23,502 bases of DNA from Deltaproteobacteria bacterium UBA5756 (GCA_002418985.1 DIFE01000144.1:12774-36275), one strand, 5' to 3'; counted from the stretch's first letter, positions 1 through 6,955 are shown. The notes: a model not told the origin generated them from the letters alone. Made by a program: numbers and translations.

Positions 1-444
1 GTCCCGAGATATTGGTGTTGTTGATAACCCTTCCACCGTACCGGTAACCCGATTTCACAAATGTGACATTCATCCCCGGGGATGCGGATCTGGCTATAGT
101 ATAAGGTGTCTTCATGTTGCGGGCGCGCATTGCGTGTTCCATTGCTGAGAGGAGATGAATCGCCACGTTTTTTCCTTTGGAGCGTTGTTGGAAAGTATCT
201 GGACTTTTGTAGACCCCTTAACCGACAAGGCTTGTCCTGGGCGATGTGGTGATTGAGTTAACCGACCAGCATTGAGGGTTTTTCCGCGTCGCGCCTGAGA
301 CTCAACCGCATTTGTTATGGCATCAATCCCTGCAATACTGACTTCATCAGGCCCTGTGAGTTCAGGCAAGGGTTCTCTCCAGCTCACCGTTAGATTGGCG
401 CTGGCAAAGGCAAAACACAAAATTATGATAATCATTATTCTCAT
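1..444 (-). pseudogene. Partial, frameshifted gene for a secreted protein of unknown function
   Basis: An ORF starts at 444 with a convincing signal peptide (MRIMIIIILCFAFASA) and ends with a TGA at 112-114. From the A6 tract (T6 on the plus strand, 168-173) another frame is open to the window edge and reads like protein (for example NMKTPYTIARS and MNVTFVKSGYRYGG). One extra A in that tract would join the two frames into a single gene running off the left edge. Alternatively, the second frame starts at its own ATG at 142 and overlaps the first ORF. The mature N-terminus (NLTVSWREP) faintly resembles the start of a fibronectin type III domain, but I do not recognise the family. No good ribosome binding site is seen before 444. 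The secretion signal is seen in the sequence; the joining of frames is inferred. Confidence 0.35.
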
Positions 445-926
445 TCTGGTCTTTACTGTTTTGATGTATGGTTGTGTGTGTTCAGGGTCGATGTTCTACG
501 AAAGGTGGGGTGGGGAAACGTCGACCCCCCAAAATGTGATTAAAATGCAGTAAACTAAAAAGAGTTTTATCCTAGCCTCCCTTGTCAGGCCGATAAAATA
601 TCGATTTGTGTCTGATAAGGATTAAAGCGTAACATTTTTCAAATGTCAACGAAGATCTGAGCAGAAAGGGATCAATTGGGAATTCGGGGACCAAGGAGAC
701 GTTCGTTAACAGGTAAATGACTCGACCCCTCAGACTCCCTTCGTCTTATATTTTAGTGTCTTGCGCAGGGCGGGGATATCGCCGAGAGGACGGGACGGAA
801 GCTCGTCTGAAAAGTTATTTGCTTATTAACGAGCATCTCCTACCTTCTACACTGTATTTCATACAATCAGCTTCCTTTCTTATGGCGTTCTCAAAGAATA
901 GAATTCATCCCCGGGCTGCCCCGGAT
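445..926. other. Intergenic region without a supported gene
   Basis: No ORF here has codon use, a start site or protein-like character that I would defend. The stretch 445-700 shows nothing recognisable. Most of the rest is taken up by copy A of the inverted-repeat-ended element described separately. Confidence 0.5.
703..832. mobile_element. MITE-like element, copy A
   Basis: This is a roughly 130 bp non-coding segment whose ends are imperfect inverted repeats: left TTAACAGGTAAATGACT (706-722) against right AGTTATTTGCTTATTAA (813-829), with TCG next to the left arm and CGA next to the right arm. It aligns along its full length, same orientation, with 3798-3927, at about 85 percent identity by eye and with a one-base length difference. 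Terminal inverted repeats, small size, no coding capacity and dispersed copies are the marks of a miniature inverted-repeat element. No transposase or clear target duplication is visible. Confidence 0.55.
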
Positions 927-2390
927 CTATTGCGGAATCCGTGACAACACATAATTAAAGAGTTTCCTGCCGAAGCCGGGATAAATATGGAGGCGGGTCA
1001 TGTCAATGGGGTTTTTGAGGTTCTGCAGTCTAAGATTATCACCATCGGCGGCTTCCATCGGCCTGATGCCTGAAAAGAAATATCCCTCTCTTTCAGCAGT
1101 TCGCAAAGCGGGACAGATGCCGGCTGCGCGAGTGGCAGGTCGAGATACACCACCTCGGTTCCGGCGTATTCGAAGAGGCTCCTGGTTGCCCTGAGTATCT
1201 CCGGACACAGGTCCTTGTCGGCAGATACCACTTTTATCACGCTCTTTAACATGTTCCTGTCATAATGGACATGATAATCACCAACGCGATGTGCCGCGCC
1301 GGTGTCCCCCGATTTATGCGGTTGTTTCAGGTTTTCGTAGATGCGTGAGACAATATTCTGATGATGGCGCGGAACATGAAAGACCACCTCGGGAGGGACA
1401 GACAGGTACTTAAAGCAATGCAGGCATGATTCGCGCTGCCGGCCGCCTTCGTTTTCAACTAACATTTTGAAAAATTGAGGAGGACCGGCGGACAATTCAA
1501 GGCCGCAGGATTTGCCCCCGAAACGGACGACGTCCCACTGACTGATGGGGTGGCTGGTGATGGTATCCAGGCAGACCCCGCGCAATCCCATCTCCACGGC
1601 CTTTTTTTTCTAAGGCTGCGTGGAGAGCCTCCATCAGCCCGCGGCCCCGGTGCGCCGGGGTGATGACCAACGAAGCCATTTCCGCCAGGGGAGACCGCTC
1701 TTTTGTCAAAAGCCCTGCATGGCCTGCAACTTCACCATTTTCTGCCACGGCCACATAACTGAGCATATTGCCGCTTCCCACCAGGCGTGTCAAATCCTCA
1801 GGGCGGTGGATTACATCGTTCTTATAGGAATATCCGTAAGAAAGCCAGAAAACCTTCGCCACCTGGATCGCTTCGTCAGGACGCATGGGGCGTATATCAT
1901 AGCGCTGGAGGGGAGCGCTTTCGATCTCCCGTGCAAGGTATTCGGGTTTTGTCTCGATAGCGTGGGGCAATCGTTTTACCAGCTGCAATGCCTTTCCCTG
2001 ATTACCTAGATTCTCAAAAAACACCTCGTCGACTGAGTGGCGCATGAGTTCGAAACCTATGTTTTGCGCCGCCGCCCCCTCATCTTTGCGGCTTATATCC
2101 GGATTGCGGTTTTCCTGTGATGGATCGAAAGGCACGCCCTTGTCCCGTATTGAAAGAACCAACTCCGTTTGTGTTATTGTGCCTTCCATGAAGGCATCGC
2201 CCTGACTGCCGTCAGGGTAGGCGTGCTGGAGGATATTCATGAATGCTTCCTCCGCGGCAAGTTCCAGACCAAGAACATCATCTTCGGCAAATCCGGCGGT
2301 TTCGGCCAGGTCGCGAACATAGTCCCGGATCATGCGAAGAAAACGTTTATCGGCCGGAACGGACAGATTTGCGGTAAGAAACGAAGCCAT
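927..2390 (-). pseudogene. RsbW-type ATPase fused to GNAT acetyltransferase, two frameshifts
   Basis: From the ATG at 2390 (ribosome binding site GGGAG about 8 bases upstream) the first ~135 residues form a histidine-kinase-like ATPase of the anti-sigma/serine kinase (RsbW) type, with the N box (EEAFMNILQHAYP) and the G1-like IRDKGVPFDP. A GNAT domain follows from about residue 165, with the acetyl-CoA loop ITPAHRGRGLMEALH. The frame breaks at an A8 tract (plus-strand T8, 1602-1609); with A7 it continues as EKKAVEMGLRGV in the frame of 1597-998. It breaks again at GGG (plus 1084-1086); with one more G it continues GYFFSGIRPMEAADGDNLRL to the TAG at 927. The repaired product would be about 485 residues. 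Such ATPase-GNAT fusions are known in Geobacter-like bacteria and presumably couple sigma-factor partner-switching to acetylation. Both breaks lie in homopolymers, so sequencing error, slippage or real decay are all possible. Confidence 0.8.
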
Positions 2391-2472
2391 CGACCACTCC
2401 CTTCAGCCCTGCTTTTCCCTTACCATTTTGATTAAAATCGGATAAGAATGCAATGAATTTCTTCTCAATGGG

Positions 2473-2487
2473 CAGGTAGGGGACATC
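2473..2487 (+). repeat. 15-mer CAGGTAGGGGACATC, copy 1
   Basis: The same 15 bases recur exactly at 3726-3740 in the same orientation, and the core GGGGACATCC occurs again at 2551-2560. The copies lie around the worn ATPase/antitoxin segment. They resemble short repeats left at the edges of lost mobile elements or REP-type sequences; that interpretation is inferred. Confidence 0.5.
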
Positions 2488-2665
2488 TGGTTTAACCAAA
2501 GTCAACAATAAAGATTTCCTCATCCGTCAATAGGCCGTCGGGCCAGCTTTGGGGACATCCTTCACATTTTTACAATCCAGGCACGAAGAGCACGCAACAC
2601 CATCATTACCCGCCTTGCTGTGACGATGCGGTTCATGCCTTTGGTAACAGAATTGCGCGGACAGC

Positions 2666-2686
2666 GAATGCGAAGATGTGAAGGGC
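2666..2686 (+). repeat. Short dispersed repeat (GAAGATGYGAAGGGC), copy 1
   Basis: A 21-base segment that recurs at 3966-3986 with two C/T differences. Function unknown. Its partner lies just downstream of element copy B. Confidence 0.45.
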
Positions 2687-2719
2687 CCTCTCGACCCCCC
2701 GACCTCTCCTCTGCCTTCC

Positions 2720-2773
2720 TCGCATGTAGTAACCCATAAGGTCCAGGGCGGTTGTTTCGGGTGTGGAGATCGT
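2720..2773 (-). pseudogene. Scrap of an AbiEi-like antitoxin
   Basis: The minus-strand frame reads TISTPETTALDLMGYYMR. This matches the conserved phrase near the C-terminal part of AbiEi-family type IV antitoxins (pattern STPE-TALDLVGY). The following residues become arginine-rich and do not continue the family pattern, and no N-terminal domain or AbiEii partner is visible. It is best read as a decayed fragment. The motif is seen directly; the family match is from memory of the family and rests on about 15 residues. Confidence 0.35.
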
Positions 2774-2789
2774 CATGATACAACATGAC
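2772..2789. promoter_or_regulatory. Palindrome GTCATG-N6-CATGAC
   Basis: A perfect inverted repeat with 6-base arms and a 6-base spacer, about 45 bases upstream of the likely start of the ATPase fragment. It has the form of a dimeric repressor site. Function is inferred from shape and position only. Confidence 0.3.
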
Positions 2790-2814
2790 AGAATAATCTT
2801 GCAATCATGTATTA

Positions 2815-2831
2815 TAGAAGTTGGACTTCTA
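2815..2831. promoter_or_regulatory. Palindrome TAGAAGT-TGG-ACTTCTA
   Basis: A perfect inverted repeat with 7-base arms and a 3-base loop, ending two bases before the ATG at 2834. It occupies the place where a ribosome binding site would be expected, so it could act as an operator or as an RNA hairpin blocking initiation. Inferred from position. Confidence 0.35.
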
Positions 2832-2833
2832 AT

Positions 2834-3145
2834 ATGCACGGTTATGCTAAAAGAGATGCTGAGCCCGTCGTGCTTAAAGACCTCCGCAATTTTCCCGTGG
2901 TTGCAATCCTCGGTCCCCGCCAATGCGGCAAGTCCATACTGGCGAAGGCAGTGAAGGACAGCATCGGCACCTTGATCTACCTTGACCTCGAAAGCCCGTC
3001 GGACCTGCGCAAACTGAGCGATCCCGAGCTGTTCCTCGAGGCGAACAAGGATGCCACCGTATGCCTCGATGAGATTCAGCTGAGACCCGAGCTGTTTCCG
3101 GTGCTCAGGAGTATTGTTGACCGTTCGGGAAGAAAGGGCACATGA
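2834..3145 (+). pseudogene. Truncated AAA ATPase (AAA_14/DUF4143 type), N-terminal part only
   Basis: The product shows the Walker A motif GPRQCGKS, the segment LIYLDLESPSD typical of the AAA_14 family, and a Walker B/sensor region VCLDEIQLRPELFPVLRSIVDR. Intact members continue with a GS-A-SP segment, a winged-helix part and a DUF4143 domain to reach about 380-420 residues; here translation stops at 103 residues right after SGRKGT. I saw no frame in the following bases that restores the family, so the rest is lost. An upstream in-frame ATG at 2807 is possible, but MHGYAKRDAEPVVL matches the usual family start better. The sequence before the start is a palindrome with no clear ribosome binding site. 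Confidence 0.7.
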
Positions 3146-3366
3146 AGGCGATTTGACATCATCTGACATGGGAGCCAAGGGGACTCTTGAAATGTTGACA
3201 TCTTTGCGGTATCAAATATCAATTGAGAGTTCAGTATGTCTCAATGGTGGCCCAACCATTTCAGCACCTTAAGGGCGTTCCCTTCATGCCTGAACAGATT
3301 GGGCTGCCCGGGCGTTGGAAGCAAACAAGCGCAGATCTGCACACAACGAAGGTCAACATCGCGGTG

Positions 3367-3657
3367 ATGATGATGGAAATCAAGCTGGAACCGAGTCTTT
3401 CCCATTGTATTGAAACGATGGCCAAAAAGGAGTACGAAAGGGTGCTGGGTCAACTTCTCAAACTGATGGAAGAAGACAGTCGGCTCGCGGGGGAACTGGA
3501 ACTGCTGAGGATCTTTCTGGAATCGGCAGACTTCGGGCAGTTGAGGAGCCGTTGTGATGATTTTCTGACGGCAGGCAAAAGAGTCGAGGTCAGATTGAGG
3601 TCTCCAGACTCTGCACCTGGATATGAGATCGAGATCGCTGAGATCAACGGGGTATAG
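3367..3657 (+). CDS. Small hypothetical protein, ~96 residues
   Basis: The frame is open from 3223, but the part before the run of three ATG codons (3367, 3370, 3373) does not look like protein. From there the product (MMMEIKLEPSLSHCIETMA and onward) is charged and probably helical to about residue 75, followed by RVEVRLRSPDSAPGYEIEI, which looks like a short beta hairpin. No membrane segment or known motif is seen. A GTG at 3364 is another possible start, and no strong ribosome binding site is visible. It follows the truncated ATPase on the same strand. The family is not recognised; composition makes it more credible than the shadow ORFs around it. Confidence 0.5.
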   Translation: MMMEIKLEPSLSHCIETMAKKEYERVLGQLLKLMEEDSRLAGELELLRIFLESADFGQLRSRCDDFLTAGKRVEVRLRSPDSAPGYEIEIAEINGV

Positions 3658-3725
3658 AACATGGCTCAACAGGGGACAAGGTGGGGGGAGGCTTCTTAGA
3701 AAGGTGCAACTTTGGGGAAGAAAGA

Positions 3726-3740
3726 CAGGTAGGGGACATC
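3726..3740 (+). repeat. 15-mer CAGGTAGGGGACATC, copy 2
   Basis: Exact repeat of 2473-2487. Together the copies enclose the ATPase fragment, the antitoxin scrap and the 96-residue ORF, as expected if they mark the edges of an old insertion. The origin is inferred. Confidence 0.5.
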
Positions 3741-3797
3741 CTGTAGTCCTCCTGTCAACATAAATATCAATACGTAATGATATTGAGCATGTGTCGT

Positions 3798-3927
3798 TCG
3801 TTAATAAGTAAATAACTCGACTCTCCAGGCTCCCTTCATCTTATATTTTAGTGTCTTACGCAGGGCAGGGATATCGCCGAGAGGAAGGGGTTGAAGCTCG
3901 TCTGAAAAAGTTATTTACTTATTACCA
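3798..3927. mobile_element. MITE-like element, copy B
   Basis: The better preserved copy. TTAATAAGTAAATAACT at 3801-3817 is matched by its reverse complement at 3909-3924 except for the outermost base. The interior is about 85 percent identical to 703-832 and has the same orientation. It has no coding capacity. The two copies share CGTTCG just outside the left arm, so the true boundary may lie a few bases further out. Confidence 0.6.
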
Positions 3928-3965
3928 AACGTTATATGTTCCCCATGGAATCGGGGAAAACAACA

Positions 3966-3986
3966 GAATGTGAAGATGCGAAGGGC
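3966..3986 (+). repeat. Short dispersed repeat (GAAGATGYGAAGGGC), copy 2
   Basis: Partner of 2666-2686 with two C/T differences, 39 bases downstream of element copy B. Role unknown. Confidence 0.45.
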
Positions 3987-4015
3987 GTCCAGGTAAATAT
4001 AGATTTTCATGTCGA

Positions 4016-4188
4016 ATAACTACAGTCTACCTCGAACTCGCCGCTCTTTTCCACGTTAACGAGGGCGTTCTGATTGGTGTCTTCCCGATTCGGACATCGG
4101 TTTCAATGACGGGAGACTGGAATGGGCGGAGGAGATTTACAAAATGATTAAAAGACATTCAAGAAGGATAGAGGAGGCCCAATTATGA
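4016..4188 (+). pseudogene. Frameshifted C-terminal remnant of an unknown protein
   Basis: One frame reads TVYLELAALFHVNEGVLIGV, and after CCC at 4084-4086 the next frame reads DSDIGFNDGRLEWAEEIYK and on to a TGA at 4186-4188. One extra C would join them. Both halves look like real protein, with a hydrophobic-helical first part and an acidic, then basic helical tail. The stop overlaps the start of the next gene as ATGA, which suggests former translational coupling. The family is not recognised and the N-terminal part is absent. Confidence 0.35.
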
Positions 4189-4349
4189 TGACCTACGTTT
4201 CTATAGCATTACTAATCATAATTGCAGCATTAATTTTCGGCGCTGGCTTTCTCGCAGGCAGGAACAATCCGAAGACAGGGGACAGGGCAAGCAAACTGAC
4301 CGACAGCGCGGTGGAGAAAGCGAAAGAGAAGACGAAGGATATCAGATAA
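4185..4349 (+). CDS. Small single-pass membrane protein, 54 residues
   Basis: A strong ribosome binding site (GAGGAGG, 4171-4177) precedes two adjacent ATG codons at 4185 and 4188. Residues 4-24 form one hydrophobic membrane segment (VSIALLIIIAALIFGAGFLAG), followed by a charged tail of about 30 residues (KLTDSAVEKAKEKTKD) that would form an amphipathic helix. The layout resembles small YtxH-like membrane proteins but the match is not specific. It was too short for a standard ORF cutoff. The first ATG overlaps the stop of the preceding remnant. Existence is well supported by the start signals; function is unknown. Confidence 0.65.
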   Translation: MMTYVSIALLIIIAALIFGAGFLAGRNNPKTGDRASKLTDSAVEKAKEKTKDIR

Positions 4350-4412
4350 AGTCCCCGAACCCGGAAGATGACATACATGGTCTCCGATCGGCCCCTGGTC
4401 GCACGGCTGTGC

Positions 4413-4418
4413 TATAAT
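4413..4418 (+). promoter_or_regulatory. TATAAT -10 box, possible leaderless start
   Basis: A perfect TATAAT ends nine bases before the ATG at 4427, so transcription would begin at or within a few bases of the start codon. No good -35 hexamer lies 16-18 bases upstream and no ribosome binding site precedes 4427, which fits a leaderless mRNA if the box is used. Inferred from sequence only. Confidence 0.35.
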
Positions 4419-4426
4419 GCTACCCT

Positions 4427-4561
4427 ATGAAATTCTATATCAGGAAAGATATTGACTGGGCGGACTTTGATGAGGACGGCAACGTGGCCCTCGAATACCT
4501 GCCTGAACGCCGGGATTGCCCGACACCGGACCGGCAGTTACTGGAGGAGGTGTTCGGATGA
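4427..4561 (+). pseudogene. 44-codon remnant: fused N- and C-termini of the downstream isomerase-like gene
   Basis: The first 15 residues (MKFYIRKDIDWADFD) match the start of the next gene (MKFCIRRNVHFDDFD) at 8 of 15 positions. Residues 18-30 (GNVALEYLPERRD) match the end of the next gene (GTVTLEYLPDYND) at 8 of 13, and both proteins end in FG. It therefore looks like a tandem paralog that lost its roughly 195-residue middle in frame. Its TGA overlaps the ATG of the full-length gene (ATGA), and its 3' end supplies that gene's ribosome binding site (GGAGGAGG). It may survive as a translated leader coupling translation. The alternative is a genuine small protein. Confidence 0.55.
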
Positions 4562-5277
4562 AGTTCTGTATTCGCAGGAATGTGCATTTCGATGACTTTG
4601 ACAGGTGGTTCTCCGGCCTCAAAGGAATTCCCCTTGAGCTCGCGCTGCCCCACGACATGCAGGAATTTTGGTCTGTTGTCGGCCGTTTTGGGGAATTGGC
4701 GGCGTACGTGCGCGACAATGGTTTCCTTGTCAACTCAGTCGATGCGCCCCACGGTCGCCTTTCCGGCAACGCGTTCATGGCCTGGGGGCCGCAGGTGACG
4801 AGGTTGGCGGAAAGGACCGGAGCCGGGCTCGTTGTGTATCATCCCGAAGGCAACATCGCGAGGGTAAGAAAGCCCCGATTTCAGGCGACGGCCCTCGGGA
4901 ACATAAAGGCGCTCCAGGGAAGAACCCCGGTCACGGTTGCGATCGAAACCTTCGGAAAGAAGAGCCGGATATTTACCCCCTCGGAAATAATGGAACATAG
5001 TCTCCCCATGGTCCTGGATACAGGACACGTCGACGAGGGGTATGCTTTCGAGCTCATAGAACAATATTCCGGCAACATCGTCGCTGTGCACCTGTCAGCG
5101 AATAGCATAGACCCCACGTCTGGCAGGGTCATGAACCACCTGCCTGTGGAATCATACGGCATCGAGGTCCTGAAGGCGCTCCAGGCCCGGGGCTGGAATG
5201 GGACTGTTACTTTAGAATATCTCCCGGATTATAACGACGGACTTTTTCGGCGGGCGTTGCAGAAGAAGTTCGGATGA
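4558..5277 (+). CDS. Sugar phosphate isomerase/epimerase-like TIM-barrel protein
   Basis: A 239-residue protein of the xylose-isomerase-like / AP endonuclease 2 barrel superfamily, somewhat shorter than the usual 260-290. Visible strand-end motifs with likely metal ligands are VVYHPEGN, VAIETF, MVLDTGHVD, VAVHLS and, near the C-terminus, VTLEYLP, where the Glu and His/Asp residues would hold a divalent metal. The ATG at 4558 is chosen over the upstream in-frame start at 4516 because GGAGG lies about 8 bases before it and MKFCIR matches the start of the small upstream copy. The stop is followed by no clear terminator before the convergent hipA. Substrate cannot be told. Confidence 0.8.
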   Translation: MKFCIRRNVHFDDFDRWFSGLKGIPLELALPHDMQEFWSVVGRFGELAAYVRDNGFLVNSVDAPHGRLSGNAFMAWGPQVTRLAERTGAGLVVYHPEGNIARVRKPRFQATALGNIKALQGRTPVTVAIETFGKKSRIFTPSEIMEHSLPMVLDTGHVDEGYAFELIEQYSGNIVAVHLSANSIDPTSGRVMNHLPVESYGIEVLKALQARGWNGTVTLEYLPDYNDGLFRRALQKKFG

Positions 5278-5331
5278 AGAATATTGATGAGGGTGTCGGG
5301 TAATACAAGCTAAAGTCAATAGAAATTGTCC

Positions 5332-6645
5332 TTACGCATCCTGCGACACGGACCTGCTTGCCGGCAGGATCAGCTGATGATGCCCGCGGATACGCTCGAT
5401 ATCACCCTCGCGGATCCCGGCTTTCGCTGCGAATTCCGGCCAGGCCTCCACGGCTTCCTGGACCTGTCCGAGTATCTTTTTCGAATTGGCAATCCCAAAT
5501 CTGTCAGCGACGACGTGGACGTCCTCGAACGTTATATCGCTGAACTTGCCGTTAACCGCCATGAGGTGCTGGTACGTCCACTCCCCCTTCGGATTGTACG
5601 CGTGGGTGAGGTCATATGCCGGGGCAAGCTCCCATTTCCCTCCCTGGCGAAGGATGAAGGAGAAGTTCTTCGTGTGATCATCGCAGTTCGCCGCCATGAC
5701 ATTGAACGCCGCACGCCGGAAGGCCTCCTCCATGGCTGCGTTGCCAAGGTTCAGTTGCTCTATTGCCATGAAAAGCTGGTTGTAATCGTGGGTCGCCTTT
5801 TGTTTGTAATCCAGGTGCATCATGGCACAGAGGGTCTGCATATGGTGCTTTACGTTCCCGTCACGATCGAAGCGGCGCGTCATGAAGTGGGCACGACCGT
5901 TCTCTTCCATTAGTCTGGATGGGGACATGGATATACCCGCCCTGCATGCCATCAGGTAGTACGCATATTCAATGCGCCCGTAGTTCTGCGATCCTCCGAG
6001 TTCCCGGTCTGCCCCCATCCCGTCGAACTTGAGTATCCAGTGTTCGAAATCCGGATCGACATCGAACTGGCCCGACCGGATCTCATTCGTTTCCGGGTTC
6101 CAGGCGATGGCGGCCTTTGCCCGTGCACCACCGGCGGACGTCCCCACCCGGATGATCTGCATCAACGCCGTTTTTGCCATATGCCCGGTACTGACATCAC
6201 CCTGGACTGCTCGCCGGGCGCTTTCGACGAGGCGGGAAAGCTTTATGGCGGTGCTTTCTTGCGCCGCTCTTATGGCGGGCTTAAATTCCAGCGCTCCCGT
6301 GCCCCGTTTGCCCATATAGGCCAGGCGGTCCAGGGGCGTTATCTTTGAGCGGTCCACGCCTTTGGAGGCCATCCATGCATCGATAAGTAAATTGCCAAAG
6401 TCATCAGGAAGGGCGTCGGCAATCATGCCGGGCAATCGTTTGAAGGTCAGCTCGGGCAGGCCGGGGAAAACGAAGGGGGAAGAAGCCATGGAGAGCGGCA
6501 TCGTTAGCGGTGCGAGCTCGATGCCCGCGGCGGTGAATGTTCGATCATATTCAAAAGCGTAGTAGCCAAGTTTAGGATCGAGCGCCAGGGCACCGACACG
6601 TCTACCCCAGATACGAACCTCAATTATCCCTACGGGCTTATGCAC
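5332..6645 (-). CDS. hipA: HipA-family kinase toxin
   Basis: HipA-type serine/threonine kinase; the E. coli protein phosphorylates glutamyl-tRNA synthetase and causes growth arrest. The N-terminal HipA_N part (about residues 5-105, EVRIWGRRVGALA) is followed by the HipA_C kinase. Visible are the flexible Ser loop VGTSAGGARAKA (about 167-178), the catalytic NCDDHTKNFSF (about 320-330) and the metal-binding region PAYDLTHAYNP (about 342-352). The frame is open to a GTG at 6672, but I prefer the GTG at 6645: AAAGGTG sits 6 bases before it and it overlaps the hipB stop by 8 bases, fitting coupled translation. Length (437 residues) is normal for HipA. The second gene of the operon is the toxin, as usual for hipBA. 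Confidence 0.93.
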   Translation of the reverse strand: MHKPVGIIEVRIWGRRVGALALDPKLGYYAFEYDRTFTAAGIELAPLTMPLSMASSPFVFPGLPELTFKRLPGMIADALPDDFGNLLIDAWMASKGVDRSKITPLDRLAYMGKRGTGALEFKPAIRAAQESTAIKLSRLVESARRAVQGDVSTGHMAKTALMQIIRVGTSAGGARAKAAIAWNPETNEIRSGQFDVDPDFEHWILKFDGMGADRELGGSQNYGRIEYAYYLMACRAGISMSPSRLMEENGRAHFMTRRFDRDGNVKHHMQTLCAMMHLDYKQKATHDYNQLFMAIEQLNLGNAAMEEAFRRAAFNVMAANCDDHTKNFSFILRQGGKWELAPAYDLTHAYNPKGEWTYQHLMAVNGKFSDITFEDVHVVADRFGIANSKKILGQVQEAVEAWPEFAAKAGIREGDIERIRGHHQLILPASRSVSQDA

Positions 6646-6955
6646 CGGGCACACCTTTCTTGCGGGAGACACGCTGTCTTGGTGTCCTCTTCCTCGACTC
6701 GAGGATCTGCATGGGACTGATCGAAACCTCCGGGGAGAGGGAACTCAGCCATTCGATCCTGCCTAGGGCGCGCAGGACTTGTATAAACGACCTGAGTGTG
6801 GAGCCCTTGCCGTGCTCGAGGTTCTTTACCGCGTTCAGGGAGACACCGGCGCGCTCGGCCAGAACACGCTGGTCGATGTTTTGCAGCAGCCGCATGCGGC
6901 CGAGCTGTTGCCCGATTTCCTGTTCCCATTCCTCAGTTGTGCGAAACATATCCAT
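6638..6955 (-). CDS. hipB: HipB-like HTH antitoxin/repressor
   Basis: A 105-residue Xre/HTH_3-type protein. The helix-turn-helix lies at about residues 16-60 (LGRMRLLQNIDQRVLAERAG, then VSLNAVKNLEHGKG). It should neutralise HipA and repress the operon. I chose the ATG at 6955 because GAGG lies 6 bases upstream; the ORF also has an ATG at 6967 but without a ribosome binding site. The C-terminal tail after residue 85 is very basic (RKRTPRQRVSRKKG) and longer than needed for DNA binding; it may be the flexible, protease-sensitive antitoxin tail or contact HipA. The gene overlaps hipA. Confidence 0.9.
   Translation of the reverse strand: MDMFRTTEEWEQEIGQQLGRMRLLQNIDQRVLAERAGVSLNAVKNLEHGKGSTLRSFIQVLRALGRIEWLSSLSPEVSISPMQILESRKRTPRQRVSRKKGVPGA

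Larger units (their letters stand above)
2391..2833. other. Region with only gene remnants and short repeats
   Basis: No intact gene is supported. It contains one copy of the 15-mer CAGGTAGGGGACATC (2473-2487), a related GGGGACATCC (2551-2560), one copy of a short GAAGATG-containing repeat (2666-2686), an AbiEi-like antitoxin scrap on the minus strand and two short palindromes, each listed separately. Confidence 0.5.
3658..4015. other. Gene-free stretch with repeats
   Basis: No gene is supported. It contains the second CAGGTAGGGGACATC copy (3726-3740), element copy B (3798-3927), an inverted repeat TTCCCC/GGGGAA around 3939-3958 and the second short GAAGATG repeat (3966-3986). Confidence 0.5.

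Noticed and set aside
717..944. 75-residue plus-strand ORF
   Set aside because: It lies mostly within the inverted-repeat element copy A and has no ribosome binding site or protein-like pattern.
4516..4557. Upstream start for the TIM-barrel protein
   Set aside because: The 14 added residues are glycine-rich translation of the mini-ORF's 3' end, and the ribosome binding site fits the ATG at 4558.
5326..5913. 195-residue plus-strand ORF
   Set aside because: Antisense to the catalytic part of hipA.
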